This document shows positions 23,024 to 31,087 of a stretch of 31,157 nt of DNA, one piece after another; the stretch's first letter is position 1; every line of letters begins with the position of its first letter. The notes under the pieces are model-generated. The model was given only the letters and a program-made list of their open reading frames with translations. It made no database searches and was not told where the DNA came from. Source of the DNA: Mailhella sp. GTDB lineage: Bacteria > Desulfobacterota > Desulfovibrionia > Desulfovibrionales > Desulfovibrionaceae. The DNA is taken from positions 1 through 31,157 of the forward strand of contig JAGAZG010000214.1 in the NCBI GenBank assembly GCA_017940105.1. The letters run 5' to 3'. The position numbers were made by a program, and so were the translations under genes.

Positions 23024-24343
23024 ATGTCACATAACGAAATGCTTGCCATGCTGTCGCTCGTCGGCATGTTCGGGCTGTTCTGCTTCGGCTTCCCGATCGC
23101 CTATACAATGCTTTTCGCCGGCGTGGTTTTTGGTTTTCTTGGCATAGGGTGGAAGCTGGTTTCCTACCTGCTCACGGTGCAGTTTTACCAGGTCATGAAC
23201 GACTCGGTCATGGTGGCCATCCCCTTCTTCCTGGTCATGGGCTACCTTCTTGAAGGCGCAGGCCTGATGGAAAGGCTGTTTTCTGCTTTCCAGAAGCTCT
23301 TTGCCAAGCTGCCAGGTTCTCTTTACATGGCCGTTATTTCCACCGGTACGCTCTTTGCCGCAGCCACGGGCATCGTTGGGTCTTCTGTGAACCTGCTTTG
23401 CGTCATGGCCGAACCAACAATGCGCAAGGGCGGCTACGACGTGCGCATGGGTGCTGGCTCCATAGCCGCTGCCGGAACGCTGGGCATCCTTATTCCGCCG
23501 AGCATCATGCTCGTCGTGCTTGGCCCCATGGTTGGCGTGCCCGTTACCGACCTGTTTGTGGCAGCCGTGCCTCCGGGGCTTCTGCTGGCATCCCTGTACA
23601 TCCTTTATTCTCTGGTCAAGTGCTCCATCTGGCCTAAATATGGTCCGCCGCTTCCGCCAGAACTGCGCCCGTCATCCGGAGCAGAAGTGGTGAAGGAACT
23701 GTTTGTCGGCGCCATTCCGCTGCTGCTGCTCATCCTTTCGGTGCTCGGCAGCATCATGTTCGGCCTTGCCACGCCAACCGAAGCTTCGGCATGCGGCGCA
23801 TTCGCCTCCATCATCATGGTTATCTGCTACCGCAAGTTCACGTGGAGAAGCTTTGCCAAGGCCATGTATGACACCGCCAAGATGTCGGCCATGATTCTTA
23901 TCATGATCGCATCCTGCAACTTCTTTGGCGCTGTGTTCTCCCGCCTGGGCGGCGCAACGTACCTTTCCAACGTGCTCCTGAGCATGAACGTGGCCCCAAT
24001 GGTCATGCTGTGCATGATCCTTGTGATCATCTTCTTCATGGGCTGGGCCATGGAATGGATACCCATCGTGCTTATCCTTATCCCTCTGCTTCTGCCTGTC
24101 GTGGACGCCATGGGATATGACAAGCTCTGGTTCTGCATGCTCGTCGCCGTGACGCTGCAGACTTCCTGGCTCTCTCCGCCGGTGGCGCTTTCTGCCTACT
24201 TCATCAAGGGCGCCTTGCCGCACTGGAAGCTCACTGACATCTACGCCGGCATGTTCCAGTATATTTGCTGCCAGCTTGTTGGCGTCGGGTTGATTATCGC
24301 TTTCCCAGAAATCCTTACCCTGCTTGCCAGACTTATCAATTAG
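23024..24343 (+). CDS. dctM: TRAP transporter large membrane subunit (DctM-type)
   Basis: A 439-residue integral membrane protein with about 12 hydrophobic segments. GMFGLFCFGFPIAYTMLFAG near the start, AAATGIVGSSVNLLCVMAEP, GAGSIAAAGTLGILIPPSIM and GLATPTEASACGAFA are hallmark DctM sequences. It moves the substrate across the inner membrane with sodium. ATG 23024 is chosen for AAGGAG upstream; the start is 11 bases after dctQ ends. The exported-protein gene begins 10 bases after its stop. Confidence 0.92.
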   Translation: MSHNEMLAMLSLVGMFGLFCFGFPIAYTMLFAGVVFGFLGIGWKLVSYLLTVQFYQVMNDSVMVAIPFFLVMGYLLEGAGLMERLFSAFQKLFAKLPGSLYMAVISTGTLFAAATGIVGSSVNLLCVMAEPTMRKGGYDVRMGAGSIAAAGTLGILIPPSIMLVVLGPMVGVPVTDLFVAAVPPGLLLASLYILYSLVKCSIWPKYGPPLPPELRPSSGAEVVKELFVGAIPLLLLILSVLGSIMFGLATPTEASACGAFASIIMVICYRKFTWRSFAKAMYDTAKMSAMILIMIASCNFFGAVFSRLGGATYLSNVLLSMNVAPMVMLCMILVIIFFMGWAMEWIPIVLILIPLLLPVVDAMGYDKLWFCMLVAVTLQTSWLSPPVALSAYFIKGALPHWKLTDIYAGMFQYICCQLVGVGLIIAFPEILTLLARLIN

Positions 24344-24353
24344 GCAAAAAACA

Positions 24354-25007
24354 ATGCGTGCCTTTCACGTCAAGACGCTTATGCTAGGGCTTGCCGCCGC
24401 CATGCTGCTTTATGCTGCACCGGCTGCTGCAGGTCCGGTGTTGCTCGATGGGTTTGAGCATGGCGCACCTAAAAGCGACATAGCTGCCCGCCCCGGCGCA
24501 GCTGCCGGCGAAGAGGCCTTTAAAGACGAACTCTTCTTAAAGGGTGTGCAATGGGCTGGATTTGCCTGGACGGCTCAATGTCATTTTCAAAATGACAAGC
24601 TGACGGGGGTCACGCTTTATTCTGCCTATTCGCGCGAATTGCTGTCGCATGTGACGGCCTATCTGAAAGGTCATAAGTTTCAGCCCTTGGGCATGGTCGT
24701 CGATGACAAGGCTCTTGACATGATCAGCCTGGTAAAACTGGGCGGCATTGAGGCCTTTCAAAAGCGTTTTCGCGAGCTGGTCAGCGCAAAGGTGCCGGAA
24801 AAAATCAGCTATAAATGGTTTGACACGCAGAAAATTCCCGCAAATCTTCTGGAAGATGCAGCATCTCTTGGTCAGCTTCTCATGCTGGTTCCAAAAGATA
24901 CGCTGCAGATAGACGTTACCCAGAGTGCAAGCGGCGAAAAATTGGAGAACAGCATGCTGAGCCTTCAGTTTTCTTATCCTGTCTTAGACGAGATCAGCAA
25001 GAAATAG
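24354..25007 (+). CDS. Exported protein of unknown function, last gene of the TRAP operon
   Basis: A 217-residue protein. Residues 1-26 are a classical signal peptide (hydrophobic LMLGLAAAMLLYAAPAAAG, cleavage after AAA). The mature part has no cysteine-rich, heme or metal motif beyond one cysteine (QCHFQNDKLTG) and I recognise no family. It starts 10 bases after dctM and ends just before a terminator, so it should be cotranscribed with the transporter. That position suggests a periplasmic accessory role in substrate capture or in signalling sulfonate availability, which is inference only. The ribosome site is weak, implying translation coupled to dctM. Confidence 0.7.
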   Translation: MRAFHVKTLMLGLAAAMLLYAAPAAAGPVLLDGFEHGAPKSDIAARPGAAAGEEAFKDELFLKGVQWAGFAWTAQCHFQNDKLTGVTLYSAYSRELLSHVTAYLKGHKFQPLGMVVDDKALDMISLVKLGGIEAFQKRFRELVSAKVPEKISYKWFDTQKIPANLLEDAASLGQLLMLVPKDTLQIDVTQSASGEKLENSMLSLQFSYPVLDEISKK

Positions 25008-25025
25008 GCGCAGGCTGTCTACCTA

Positions 25026-25069
25026 AAGAAAAAAGAGGATATGCAATTTTGCATATCCTCTTTTTTCTT
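25026..25069. terminator. Perfect 21-bp inverted repeat: terminator enclosing the ATATGCA palindrome
   Basis: Arms 25026-25046 and 25049-25069 are exact reverse complements with a 2-base centre; the right arm holds TTTTTT. The central 18 bases, 25039-25056, are ATATGCAATTTTGCATAT, the same form as the two upstream sites. The element ends the TRAP operon and could also be bound by the locus regulator. Confidence 0.8.
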
Positions 25070-25130
25070 GATCTGCAAAATTTTGGAACTGCCTGATTTC
25101 GTTGGCGGTAAGGGGTATGCAGAACAGCAT

Positions 25131-25148
25131 ATATGCAAAATTGCATAT
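25131..25148. promoter_or_regulatory. 18-bp palindrome, candidate enhancer site for islA
   Basis: ATATGCAAAATTGCATAT, extended by T at 25130 and A at 25149. It lies about 165 bp upstream of the -12 element of the islA promoter and matches the dctP site at 17 of 18 positions. Confidence 0.7.
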
Positions 25149-25297
25149 ACTTAATTTTTTAAATATTATAACTCTGTGAAATTATAATAAAAATAAAAAA
25201 GTTAGATAGCAATGAGTCCGTTGATTCAAAATTGAAGTATAAAAGTTGAAGATATAGTTGGGCGTTTTATTTGGATTTTTAAATCAGTATCAATTTT

Positions 25298-25313
25298 TGG
25301 CATGGAAATTGCA
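25298..25313 (+). promoter_or_regulatory. Sigma-54 promoter of islA
   Basis: TGGCATGGAAATTGCA, near-identical to the dctP promoter (14 of 16 bases) and to the -24/-12 consensus. The leader would be about 80 bases, ending in AAGGAG before islA. The 150 bp between the palindrome and this promoter is AT-rich with no gene. Confidence 0.88.
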
Positions 25314-25405
25314 TTAAAGAAGACAGGTTAGGACGCATTCCCTAAAGCAGAAGCGAAGGGGATGCTAACATAAAGAAACAAACCTTTTTACCCAAGGAGA
25401 GCGCC

Positions 25406-27919
25406 ATGAGCGTTACCGAATACATGAATCCGGAACAGTGCGCCTGCCATTCCCCGCAGGAAGACCGCATCTTTGCGAAGAGCAGGCACGAAAAAGACAA
25501 GTACGAAGACACCCACAAGCGTGTGTTCAAGATGATCGAGCGGTTCGACGGACAGACCCCTGTCATCGACGTTGAGCGCGCTCTGTACTTCACCCAGTCC
25601 ATGGCCAAGACCGAAGGACAGCCCCTCGTCCTGCGCTGGGCCAAGGCTCTGATGCACATCGCCAAGAACATCAGCGTGTCCATCGACGAAGACCAGCTTC
25701 TGCTTGGCCGCGCCGGCAGCAAGCTCGGCCGCTATGGGATCCTCTATCCTGAACTCGACGGTGACTTCCTTGACATCGCCGTGCGCGACCTGCCCACCCG
25801 TGAGCAGTCCCCGGCTACCATTTCTGCTGAAGACGCCAAGATCGTCATGGAAGAGATCGCCCCTTACTGGAAGGGCAAGACCTATCATGAAGACCTCAAC
25901 AACGGCCTCCCTGAATGGGTGCATAAACTGACCTATGTTGATCCCGAAGGCCTGATCTCCCGCTTTGTCGTCAACGAAACCTCCTCTTTCCGTTCTTCCA
26001 TCCAGTGGGTGCCTGACTACGAAAAGATTCTTGTCCGCGGCTTCAACGGCATCAAGGCCGAAGCCCAGGCCAAGATCGATGCACTCGACATCGACAGCCC
26101 TGTTGCCCAGGCTGAAAAGAAGCCCTTCCTTGACGCCATCATCCTCGTGTGCGACGCCATCGTTCTCTGGGCTCACCGCTATGCCGAAGAAGCCCGCCGT
26201 CAGGCTGCTGCCTGTGCCGATCCCGTCCGCAAGGCCGAGCTGCTGAAGATGGCCGAAGTTGCCGACAAGGTTCCTGCCGAACCCGCCACCAACTTCTACG
26301 AAGCCGTGCAGTCCCAGTGGTTCACCCAGATGTTCTCCCGCATCGAGCAGAAGACCGGCACGACCGTTTCCAACGGCCGCATGGACCAGTACCTGTATCC
26401 TTTCTACAAGAAAGACATCGAAGCCGGCGTGATCACCGAAGAATCCGCCATGGAGCTTCTTGAATGCATGTGGGTCGGCATGGCTCAGTTCATTGACATG
26501 TACATCAGCCCACAGGGTGGCGCTTTCAACGAAGGCTACTCTCACTGGGAAGCCGTGACCGTCGGCGGACAGACCCGCGAAGGTACGGACGCCACCAACG
26601 ACCTCACCCACCTCTTCCTGCGCTCCAAGAGAGAGTTCCCCCTGCATTATCCGGACCTCGCTGCCCGCGTGCATGCTCTTTCTCCCGACGATTATCTGTA
26701 TGACGTCGCCGAAACCATCAAGTACGGCTCCGGTTTCCCCAAGCTCTGCAACGACGAAGAAGTTGTTCCTCTGTACGCTTCCAAGGGCGGCACGTTTGAA
26801 GAAGCTCTCGACTACGCCGTTTCCGGCTGCACCGAGACCCGTATGCCCAACCGTGACACCTACACCTCCGGCGGCTGCTATGTGAACTTTGCCGCTGCCC
26901 TTGAAATGTCTCTCCGCCAGGGCAAGATGAAGAAGTACGGCGACGATCAGCTCGGCATTGCCACTCCTGATCCTCGTACCTGCAAGACCTGGGATGAGTT
27001 CTTCGATATCTACAAGCAGCAGCATGAATTGTTCCTGCGCGCCTGCTTCACCCAGCAGCTCATCGTGAACAAGACCCGTGAACGCCATTTCGCCGCCCCC
27101 ATGCTCTCCGCCATGCATGACCTCTGCATGAAGCACTGCCTTGACCTGCATACCGAGCATATTCCGGAAGGCGCTGACTTCGGCTACTATGAATTCATGG
27201 GCTTCGGCACCGTCATTGACTCCCTCTCCGCCATCAAGAAGCTTGTTTTTGAAGACAAGCGCGTCACCATGGACGAGATCATCAAGGCTCTTGATGACAA
27301 CTGGGTCGGCCACGAAGCTCTGCAGCAGCTCGTCAAGTCCTGCCCCTGCTACGGCAACGACAACGACTACGCCGACGCCATTGGCAAGGAACTCGACCGC
27401 ATGTGCGTTGAGTACACCTACAAGTACAACAAGGATCTCGGCATCAACAACGACGTGCGCTACGTGCCTTTCACCTCGCACGTTCCTTTCGGCAAGGTTG
27501 TGGGCGCTACCCCGAACGGCCGTGTTGACTGGTTCCCGCTGTCCGACGGTTCTTCCGCCTCCCATGGCGCCGACATCAACGGACCTACCGCCATCCTTCT
27601 TTCCAACTTCAAGACCAAGAACTATGGCTTCCGCAACCGTGCTGCCCGCCTGCTGAACATCAAGTTCACGCCCAAGAGCGTTGAAGGCGAAGCCGGCACC
27701 GAAAAGCTGGTCGACTTCATCAAGACCTGGCGCGACCTCAAGCTGTGGCACCTGCAGTTCAACGTGCTCAACCAGGAAACCCTGATCGCCGCCCAGAAGG
27801 ATCCTCAGAAGTACCGCAACCTCATCGTCCGCGTGGCTGGATACAGCGCCTACTTTGTCGACCTGTCCCCAGATCTTCAGAACGACCTGATTGCCCGTAC
27901 TGACCACGACACCATCTAA
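25406..27919 (+). CDS. islA: Isethionate sulfite-lyase IslA (glycyl radical enzyme)
   Basis: An 837-residue glycyl radical enzyme that cleaves isethionate to acetaldehyde and sulfite in the cytoplasm. The thiyl site is GCTETR (C475, E477), and RVAGYSAYF carries the radical glycine G812. As I recall the characterised enzymes (C468, E470, G805, with substrate contacts R189, Q193, W374 and R678), every one recurs here at +7: R196, Q200, W381 and R685. GCTETR differs from the GCVEP of choline lyase and glycerol dehydratase. Codon use is extremely biased and GC-rich at third positions, as for a very abundant enzyme. AAGGAG precedes the ATG. It has its own sigma-54 promoter; islB follows after a terminator. 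No microcompartment gene or aldehyde dehydrogenase is in the window. Confidence 0.92.
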   Translation: MSVTEYMNPEQCACHSPQEDRIFAKSRHEKDKYEDTHKRVFKMIERFDGQTPVIDVERALYFTQSMAKTEGQPLVLRWAKALMHIAKNISVSIDEDQLLLGRAGSKLGRYGILYPELDGDFLDIAVRDLPTREQSPATISAEDAKIVMEEIAPYWKGKTYHEDLNNGLPEWVHKLTYVDPEGLISRFVVNETSSFRSSIQWVPDYEKILVRGFNGIKAEAQAKIDALDIDSPVAQAEKKPFLDAIILVCDAIVLWAHRYAEEARRQAAACADPVRKAELLKMAEVADKVPAEPATNFYEAVQSQWFTQMFSRIEQKTGTTVSNGRMDQYLYPFYKKDIEAGVITEESAMELLECMWVGMAQFIDMYISPQGGAFNEGYSHWEAVTVGGQTREGTDATNDLTHLFLRSKREFPLHYPDLAARVHALSPDDYLYDVAETIKYGSGFPKLCNDEEVVPLYASKGGTFEEALDYAVSGCTETRMPNRDTYTSGGCYVNFAAALEMSLRQGKMKKYGDDQLGIATPDPRTCKTWDEFFDIYKQQHELFLRACFTQQLIVNKTRERHFAAPMLSAMHDLCMKHCLDLHTEHIPEGADFGYYEFMGFGTVIDSLSAIKKLVFEDKRVTMDEIIKALDDNWVGHEALQQLVKSCPCYGNDNDYADAIGKELDRMCVEYTYKYNKDLGINNDVRYVPFTSHVPFGKVVGATPNGRVDWFPLSDGSSASHGADINGPTAILLSNFKTKNYGFRNRAARLLNIKFTPKSVEGEAGTEKLVDFIKTWRDLKLWHLQFNVLNQETLIAAQKDPQKYRNLIVRVAGYSAYFVDLSPDLQNDLIARTDHDTI

Positions 27920-27930
27920 CCAGCGCTTAT

Positions 27931-27956
27931 CAGGGGGGAGGCATAACCCTCCCCCT
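27931..27956 (+). other. G/C hairpin just after islA
   Basis: CAGGGGGGAGG and CCCTCCCCCTG form an imperfect stem shortly after the islA stop, without a T-tract. It could stabilise the islA mRNA 3' end or pause polymerase ahead of the terminator at 28040. Confidence 0.5.
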
Positions 27957-28039
27957 GCGCAGAATACTTTAGTCGCCGTTAGCATTTCTCCCTTTTTGCA
28001 GGAGTGCGCTTTATCCCTCCGGCGGCGGGTTTTCTCTTG

Positions 28040-28068
28040 AAAAGTATCGCCGTTTCGGCGATACTTTT
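28040..28068 (+). terminator. Intrinsic terminator between islA and islB
   Basis: AAAAGTATCGCCG (28040-28052), loop TTT, CGGCGATACTTTT (28056-28068), then GTTTTG. A perfect 13-bp stem; islB begins only 40 bases further, so its expression probably depends on readthrough. Confidence 0.85.
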
Positions 28069-28107
28069 GTTTTGCACGCATTTTTTAGGCATCCACCAGG
28101 AGTAGGC

Positions 28108-29037
28108 ATGAGCACATATGAAGATAGAAAAGTGAAGGGACTGGTCTTCAACATACAGAAGTATTCCGTTCACGACGGCCCGGGCATAAGAACAATAGTG
28201 TTTACCAAGGGCTGTCACCTGCGTTGCCGCTGGTGCAGCAACCCCGAATCGCAGTCGCCAAAGCCGCAGATGGCTTTTAATCCAGGGCGCTGCATTTCTC
28301 CTGCAAAGTGCGGCTACTGCATCCCTGCCTGCCCCTATGGTTCCATAAAGGATCAAGGCGGCAACCTAGACATAGACTGCACGCATTGCGCCGATTGCAC
28401 GACGTTTGACTGCGTGAAGGCCTGCCCGGCCAAGAGCCTCATCGTGTACGGCGAAGAGCGCACGGTTGAAGATGTTCTTAAAGTTGTCGCTCAGGATGCC
28501 ATGTTTTATTCACGTTCCGGCGGAGGCATGACCATTTCTGGCGGAGAACCTCTGTATCAGGGCGAATTTGCCGTTGCACTGCTTCGTGAAGCTCGCCGCC
28601 GCCGCATTAAAACAGCCATTGAATGCTGCGGCTGCATCCCATGGGAGACGCTTGATGCCGCAGCCGAACATCTCAACAACATTCTTTTCGACGTCAAGCA
28701 TACAGATACCGAAAAGCATAAGTGGGGCACCGGTGTCGGAAACGAGCTCATTCTTTCCAACCTTCACAGGCTCCTTTCAAAATATCCTGATAAGCCGGTT
28801 CTCGTGCGCACGCCTGTGATCCCTGGCTTTAATGACGATGATGAAACTGCAAGGGCAATTGGCCGCCTGCTGAAAGGCTATGCGAATGTTTCTTACGAAG
28901 CACTGCCGTATCATCGGCTCGGGACGCAAAAGCACATGTTTCTTGGGCGAGAATATCTGATGGGTGACGTGTCCCTGCCTGCCGGCAGGGCAGAAAGAGT
29001 GCAGGCTATTGTTGACGAAGAGCGCGGAGTAAAGTAA
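28108..29037 (+). CDS. islB: IslA-activating enzyme IslB (radical SAM)
   Basis: A 309-residue glycyl-radical activase. C36-x3-C40-x2-C43 in GCHLRCRWCSNPES binds the SAM [4Fe-4S] cluster. A ferredoxin-like insert follows with two cysteine groups: C62, C68, C71, C75 and C91, C94, C97, C102, C106, as in activases with two extra clusters. SGGEPL (144-149) is the SAM-binding loop. It abstracts hydrogen from G812 of IslA to form the radical. ATG 28108 has CAGGAG upstream; an in-frame ATG at 28072 lies in the terminator tail and is unlikely. Its placement after a terminator fits the low catalytic amount needed. Confidence 0.9.
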   Translation: MSTYEDRKVKGLVFNIQKYSVHDGPGIRTIVFTKGCHLRCRWCSNPESQSPKPQMAFNPGRCISPAKCGYCIPACPYGSIKDQGGNLDIDCTHCADCTTFDCVKACPAKSLIVYGEERTVEDVLKVVAQDAMFYSRSGGGMTISGGEPLYQGEFAVALLREARRRRIKTAIECCGCIPWETLDAAAEHLNNILFDVKHTDTEKHKWGTGVGNELILSNLHRLLSKYPDKPVLVRTPVIPGFNDDDETARAIGRLLKGYANVSYEALPYHRLGTQKHMFLGREYLMGDVSLPAGRAERVQAIVDEERGVK

Positions 29038-29046
29038 GTTGATTAA

Positions 29047-29076
29047 AGCGTCCGCATGAGGCGGAGGCTGTTTTTT
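29047..29076 (+). terminator. Terminator after islB
   Basis: AGC-G-TCCGC (29047-29055), loop ATGAG, GCGGA-G-GCT (29061-29069) with one G-G mismatch, then a T-run at 29071-29076. Confidence 0.7.
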
Positions 29077-29150
29077 GTCAGCGTCATTTTTAGGGATCAT
29101 TTGCCTAGCGATCCGATCCCGTTCCAGTGAACGATATACAGGGGTTTTTT

Positions 29151-30095
29151 ATGAAGATCATTGATTTTCGTTTCAGGCCGCATACCGAGGCCATCCTCAA
29201 TGGCATCAAGAACAGCGCCATGTTCAAGGCCAGCAGTGAAGCCAGCGGCTTTGACAAATGGGTGCCGCAGCCTTTGGATCAGATCGTCGCAGACCTTAAG
29301 GCCCGCGGCGTTGAAAAATGCGTCATCACTGGCCGTGATTGCCATTGCACCTATGGCTCTAAAGACAATAACGGCAGCGTGCTTGAATTTTGCAGGGCTT
29401 ACCCCGATATGTTCATTGGCTTCTGGGGCATTGATCCCCATGAAGGCATGGATGCTGTCCGCAAAATCGAAAAGGTCGTGCATGAATACGGCATGAAAGG
29501 CATCGCCACTGATCCTTACCTCGCTCACCTTACTCCGTGCGCGGCAAAGTATTATCCTTTGTATTCCAAATGCTGCGAACTAAACATCCCCGTGTTCATT
29601 ACCATGGCTCCGCCGCCTCAGGTTCCTGATGCGGTCATGGCGTATACTGATCCGCGCGACGTTGATATCGTGGCCAAAGATTTCCCTGACCTTAAGATTA
29701 TCATGAGCCATGGCGGCTATCCTTTTGTGCATGAAGCTATTTATGCCTGCTATCGCAACAAGAATGTCTACATGGATATTTCTGAGTATGAAGCAGCGCC
29801 CATGTGCGAAACCTATTTCAACGCCATGAAATCCATGATCGCCGACAAAGTGCTCTTTGCCAGCGCCCATCCTTTTGTGGACCAGCGTGACTGCCTGGCC
29901 ACTTACCAGGCTGCGGGCCTTCCGGCAGACGTGAGCGAAAAGATCATGTACAAGAACGCCTGCAAGGTTCTTGGCCTTGACTGCGGATGTGCCTCTTCCG
30001 GCGCTGCTTCTTCTGTCGCTGACCAGCTCCGTGGTGTGTCTGAAGACAAGCTGCGCAGCCTTGTTGCCTCTATTCTGCAGAGCTCGCTTAAGTAA
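29151..30095 (+). CDS. Amidohydrolase-2-fold protein lacking most metal ligands
   Basis: A 314-residue TIM-barrel protein of the amidohydrolase-2 (ACMSD-like) type, by MKIIDFRFRP at the start, MSHGGYPFVHEAIY and a KVLFASAHPF segment. Compared with active members, the HxH of strand 1 is R7-F-R9, the next strand's histidine region reads VFITMA with no histidine, and the GSD of the final strand is ASA. Only the SHGG histidine remains. A normal metal site therefore seems impossible. The last 37 residues (CGCASSGAASS onward) form an unusual tail. ATG 29151 follows CAGGGG; the ATG at 29127 has none. It sits between islB and the AraC gene with terminators on both sides. It may be a non-catalytic binding protein or use a different mechanism. 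Confidence 0.75.
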   Translation: MKIIDFRFRPHTEAILNGIKNSAMFKASSEASGFDKWVPQPLDQIVADLKARGVEKCVITGRDCHCTYGSKDNNGSVLEFCRAYPDMFIGFWGIDPHEGMDAVRKIEKVVHEYGMKGIATDPYLAHLTPCAAKYYPLYSKCCELNIPVFITMAPPPQVPDAVMAYTDPRDVDIVAKDFPDLKIIMSHGGYPFVHEAIYACYRNKNVYMDISEYEAAPMCETYFNAMKSMIADKVLFASAHPFVDQRDCLATYQAAGLPADVSEKIMYKNACKVLGLDCGCASSGAASSVADQLRGVSEDKLRSLVASILQSSLK

Positions 30096-30122
30096 GTTTC
30101 AGGCTTTTTTTACTGTTGAACT

Positions 30123-30150
30123 AAAGAGCCGCCCGAAAGGGCGGCTCTTT
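30123..30150. terminator. Bidirectional terminator between the amidohydrolase and AraC genes
   Basis: AAAGAGCCGCCC (30123-30134), GAAA tetraloop, GGGCGGCTCTTT (30139-30150): a perfect 12-bp stem serving two convergent genes. Confidence 0.85.
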
Positions 30151-30177
30151 GCGTAGACAGCCGCAAGGTCGCAATAA

Positions 30178-31035
30178 TTAACTCTCTTGGTTATGTTGCT
30201 CATGTTCCCAGTCTTCTGTTTTGGACTGGCTGCCTTTAGCCTGGGATAAGGCTCCTGGCGTGCATCCGTACGTTTTTTTGAATACGGTAATGAAAGAAGA
30301 AATGGAGCTGTAGCCGCAGGACAGAGCTGCATTTGTCACGCTGCTGCCTTCTTCTATCATGTCTCGGGCATGATCCATTTTTGCTTTTTGCATCCAGCGG
30401 CCAAATGTCATTTTGGTTTCCCTCACAAAAAGCCTTGCCAGCGTTTTTGACGACAGTCCCAGCTCTTTGCTCCAGTCTTCAAGCGAAAAGTTGTTGTCGA
30501 TATTGTTGACGATGTCGGAGCATATTTTTTGTAGCCTTCTGTCGTGCGGCATGACTAGAGACGACTGGATTTCTTCGCTTCTCTTAATGGTTTCCCACAG
30601 GGCAAGACCTATTCTGCGGTCTGCTTCAAGGGCAAGATCAAGATGCCATTCTTCGACCGCAAAAATAAGTTCCCGCAGGAGAGGGGTAAGTGGGATAGTT
30701 TGCATCCGGTAGAAGCGCTCCTGATTTTTAAAGACAGATTCATCAATGAAAATGGTACGGTTGTTTGAGGTCTCCAGCAGATAAAAATCATGGGTGATTC
30801 TTGGCGGTATCCAGACGCATTGCCTGTTGTTGACAAAATATGTGCCGCTTGAAGATTCAAAAACTCCGCTGCCTGTTGCGACAACGGCAAGTTCCGCCCA
30901 TGTGGGATGCGAGTGCCATGTCGTCCATACTCCCTGGGGTTGGTTCCGATTAAAGGTAAAAAGAAAATCCCTTTGATTGATGAATCCTGGCTGCCAGTTT
31001 CTTGGGTTCCAGTAATATTTTCGGATTTCACTCAT
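30178..31035 (-). CDS. AraC-family transcriptional regulator with cupin sensor domain
   Basis: A 285-residue regulator. The N-terminal cupin includes WHSHPTWAELAVVATGSGVF and CVWIPPRITHDFYL (about 40-90), able to bind a small ligand or metal through its histidines. The C-terminal 100 residues are a double helix-turn-helix: FSLEDWSKELGLSSKTLARL, then VTNAALSCGYSSISSFITVF and KKTYGCTPGAL, the usual AraC ending. GAGGAAAT precedes the ATG. It is convergent to the isethionate genes. AraC proteins act with sigma-70, so it does not explain the sigma-54 promoters; it could control its own gene, the amidohydrolase or something beyond the window. Confidence 0.88.
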   Translation of the reverse strand: MSEIRKYYWNPRNWQPGFINQRDFLFTFNRNQPQGVWTTWHSHPTWAELAVVATGSGVFESSSGTYFVNNRQCVWIPPRITHDFYLLETSNNRTIFIDESVFKNQERFYRMQTIPLTPLLRELIFAVEEWHLDLALEADRRIGLALWETIKRSEEIQSSLVMPHDRRLQKICSDIVNNIDNNFSLEDWSKELGLSSKTLARLFVRETKMTFGRWMQKAKMDHARDMIEEGSSVTNAALSCGYSSISSFITVFKKTYGCTPGALSQAKGSQSKTEDWEHEQHNQES

Positions 31036-31087
31036 GATATTTCCTCGGGAACAGGCAAAAGGTTATATCCAACCCTTAATTATTTTA

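Noticed and set aside
25406..27919. Alternative identity as choline trimethylamine-lyase, glycerol dehydratase or pyruvate formate-lyase
   Set aside because: The thiyl motif is GCTETR instead of GCVEP or the double cysteine of PFL, and the isethionate-contacting residues match at a constant offset.
25388..28081. An 897-codon open frame antisense to islA and the islA-islB gap
   Set aside because: It arises from the extreme third-position GC bias of islA; its translation is a low-complexity Val/Gly/His-rich string with no domain, and the plus strand is unmistakably a glycyl radical enzyme.
20671..30177. Bacterial microcompartment locus
   Set aside because: Some isethionate lyases are compartment-associated, but no shell protein, phosphotransacylase or aldehyde dehydrogenase gene lies in the window.
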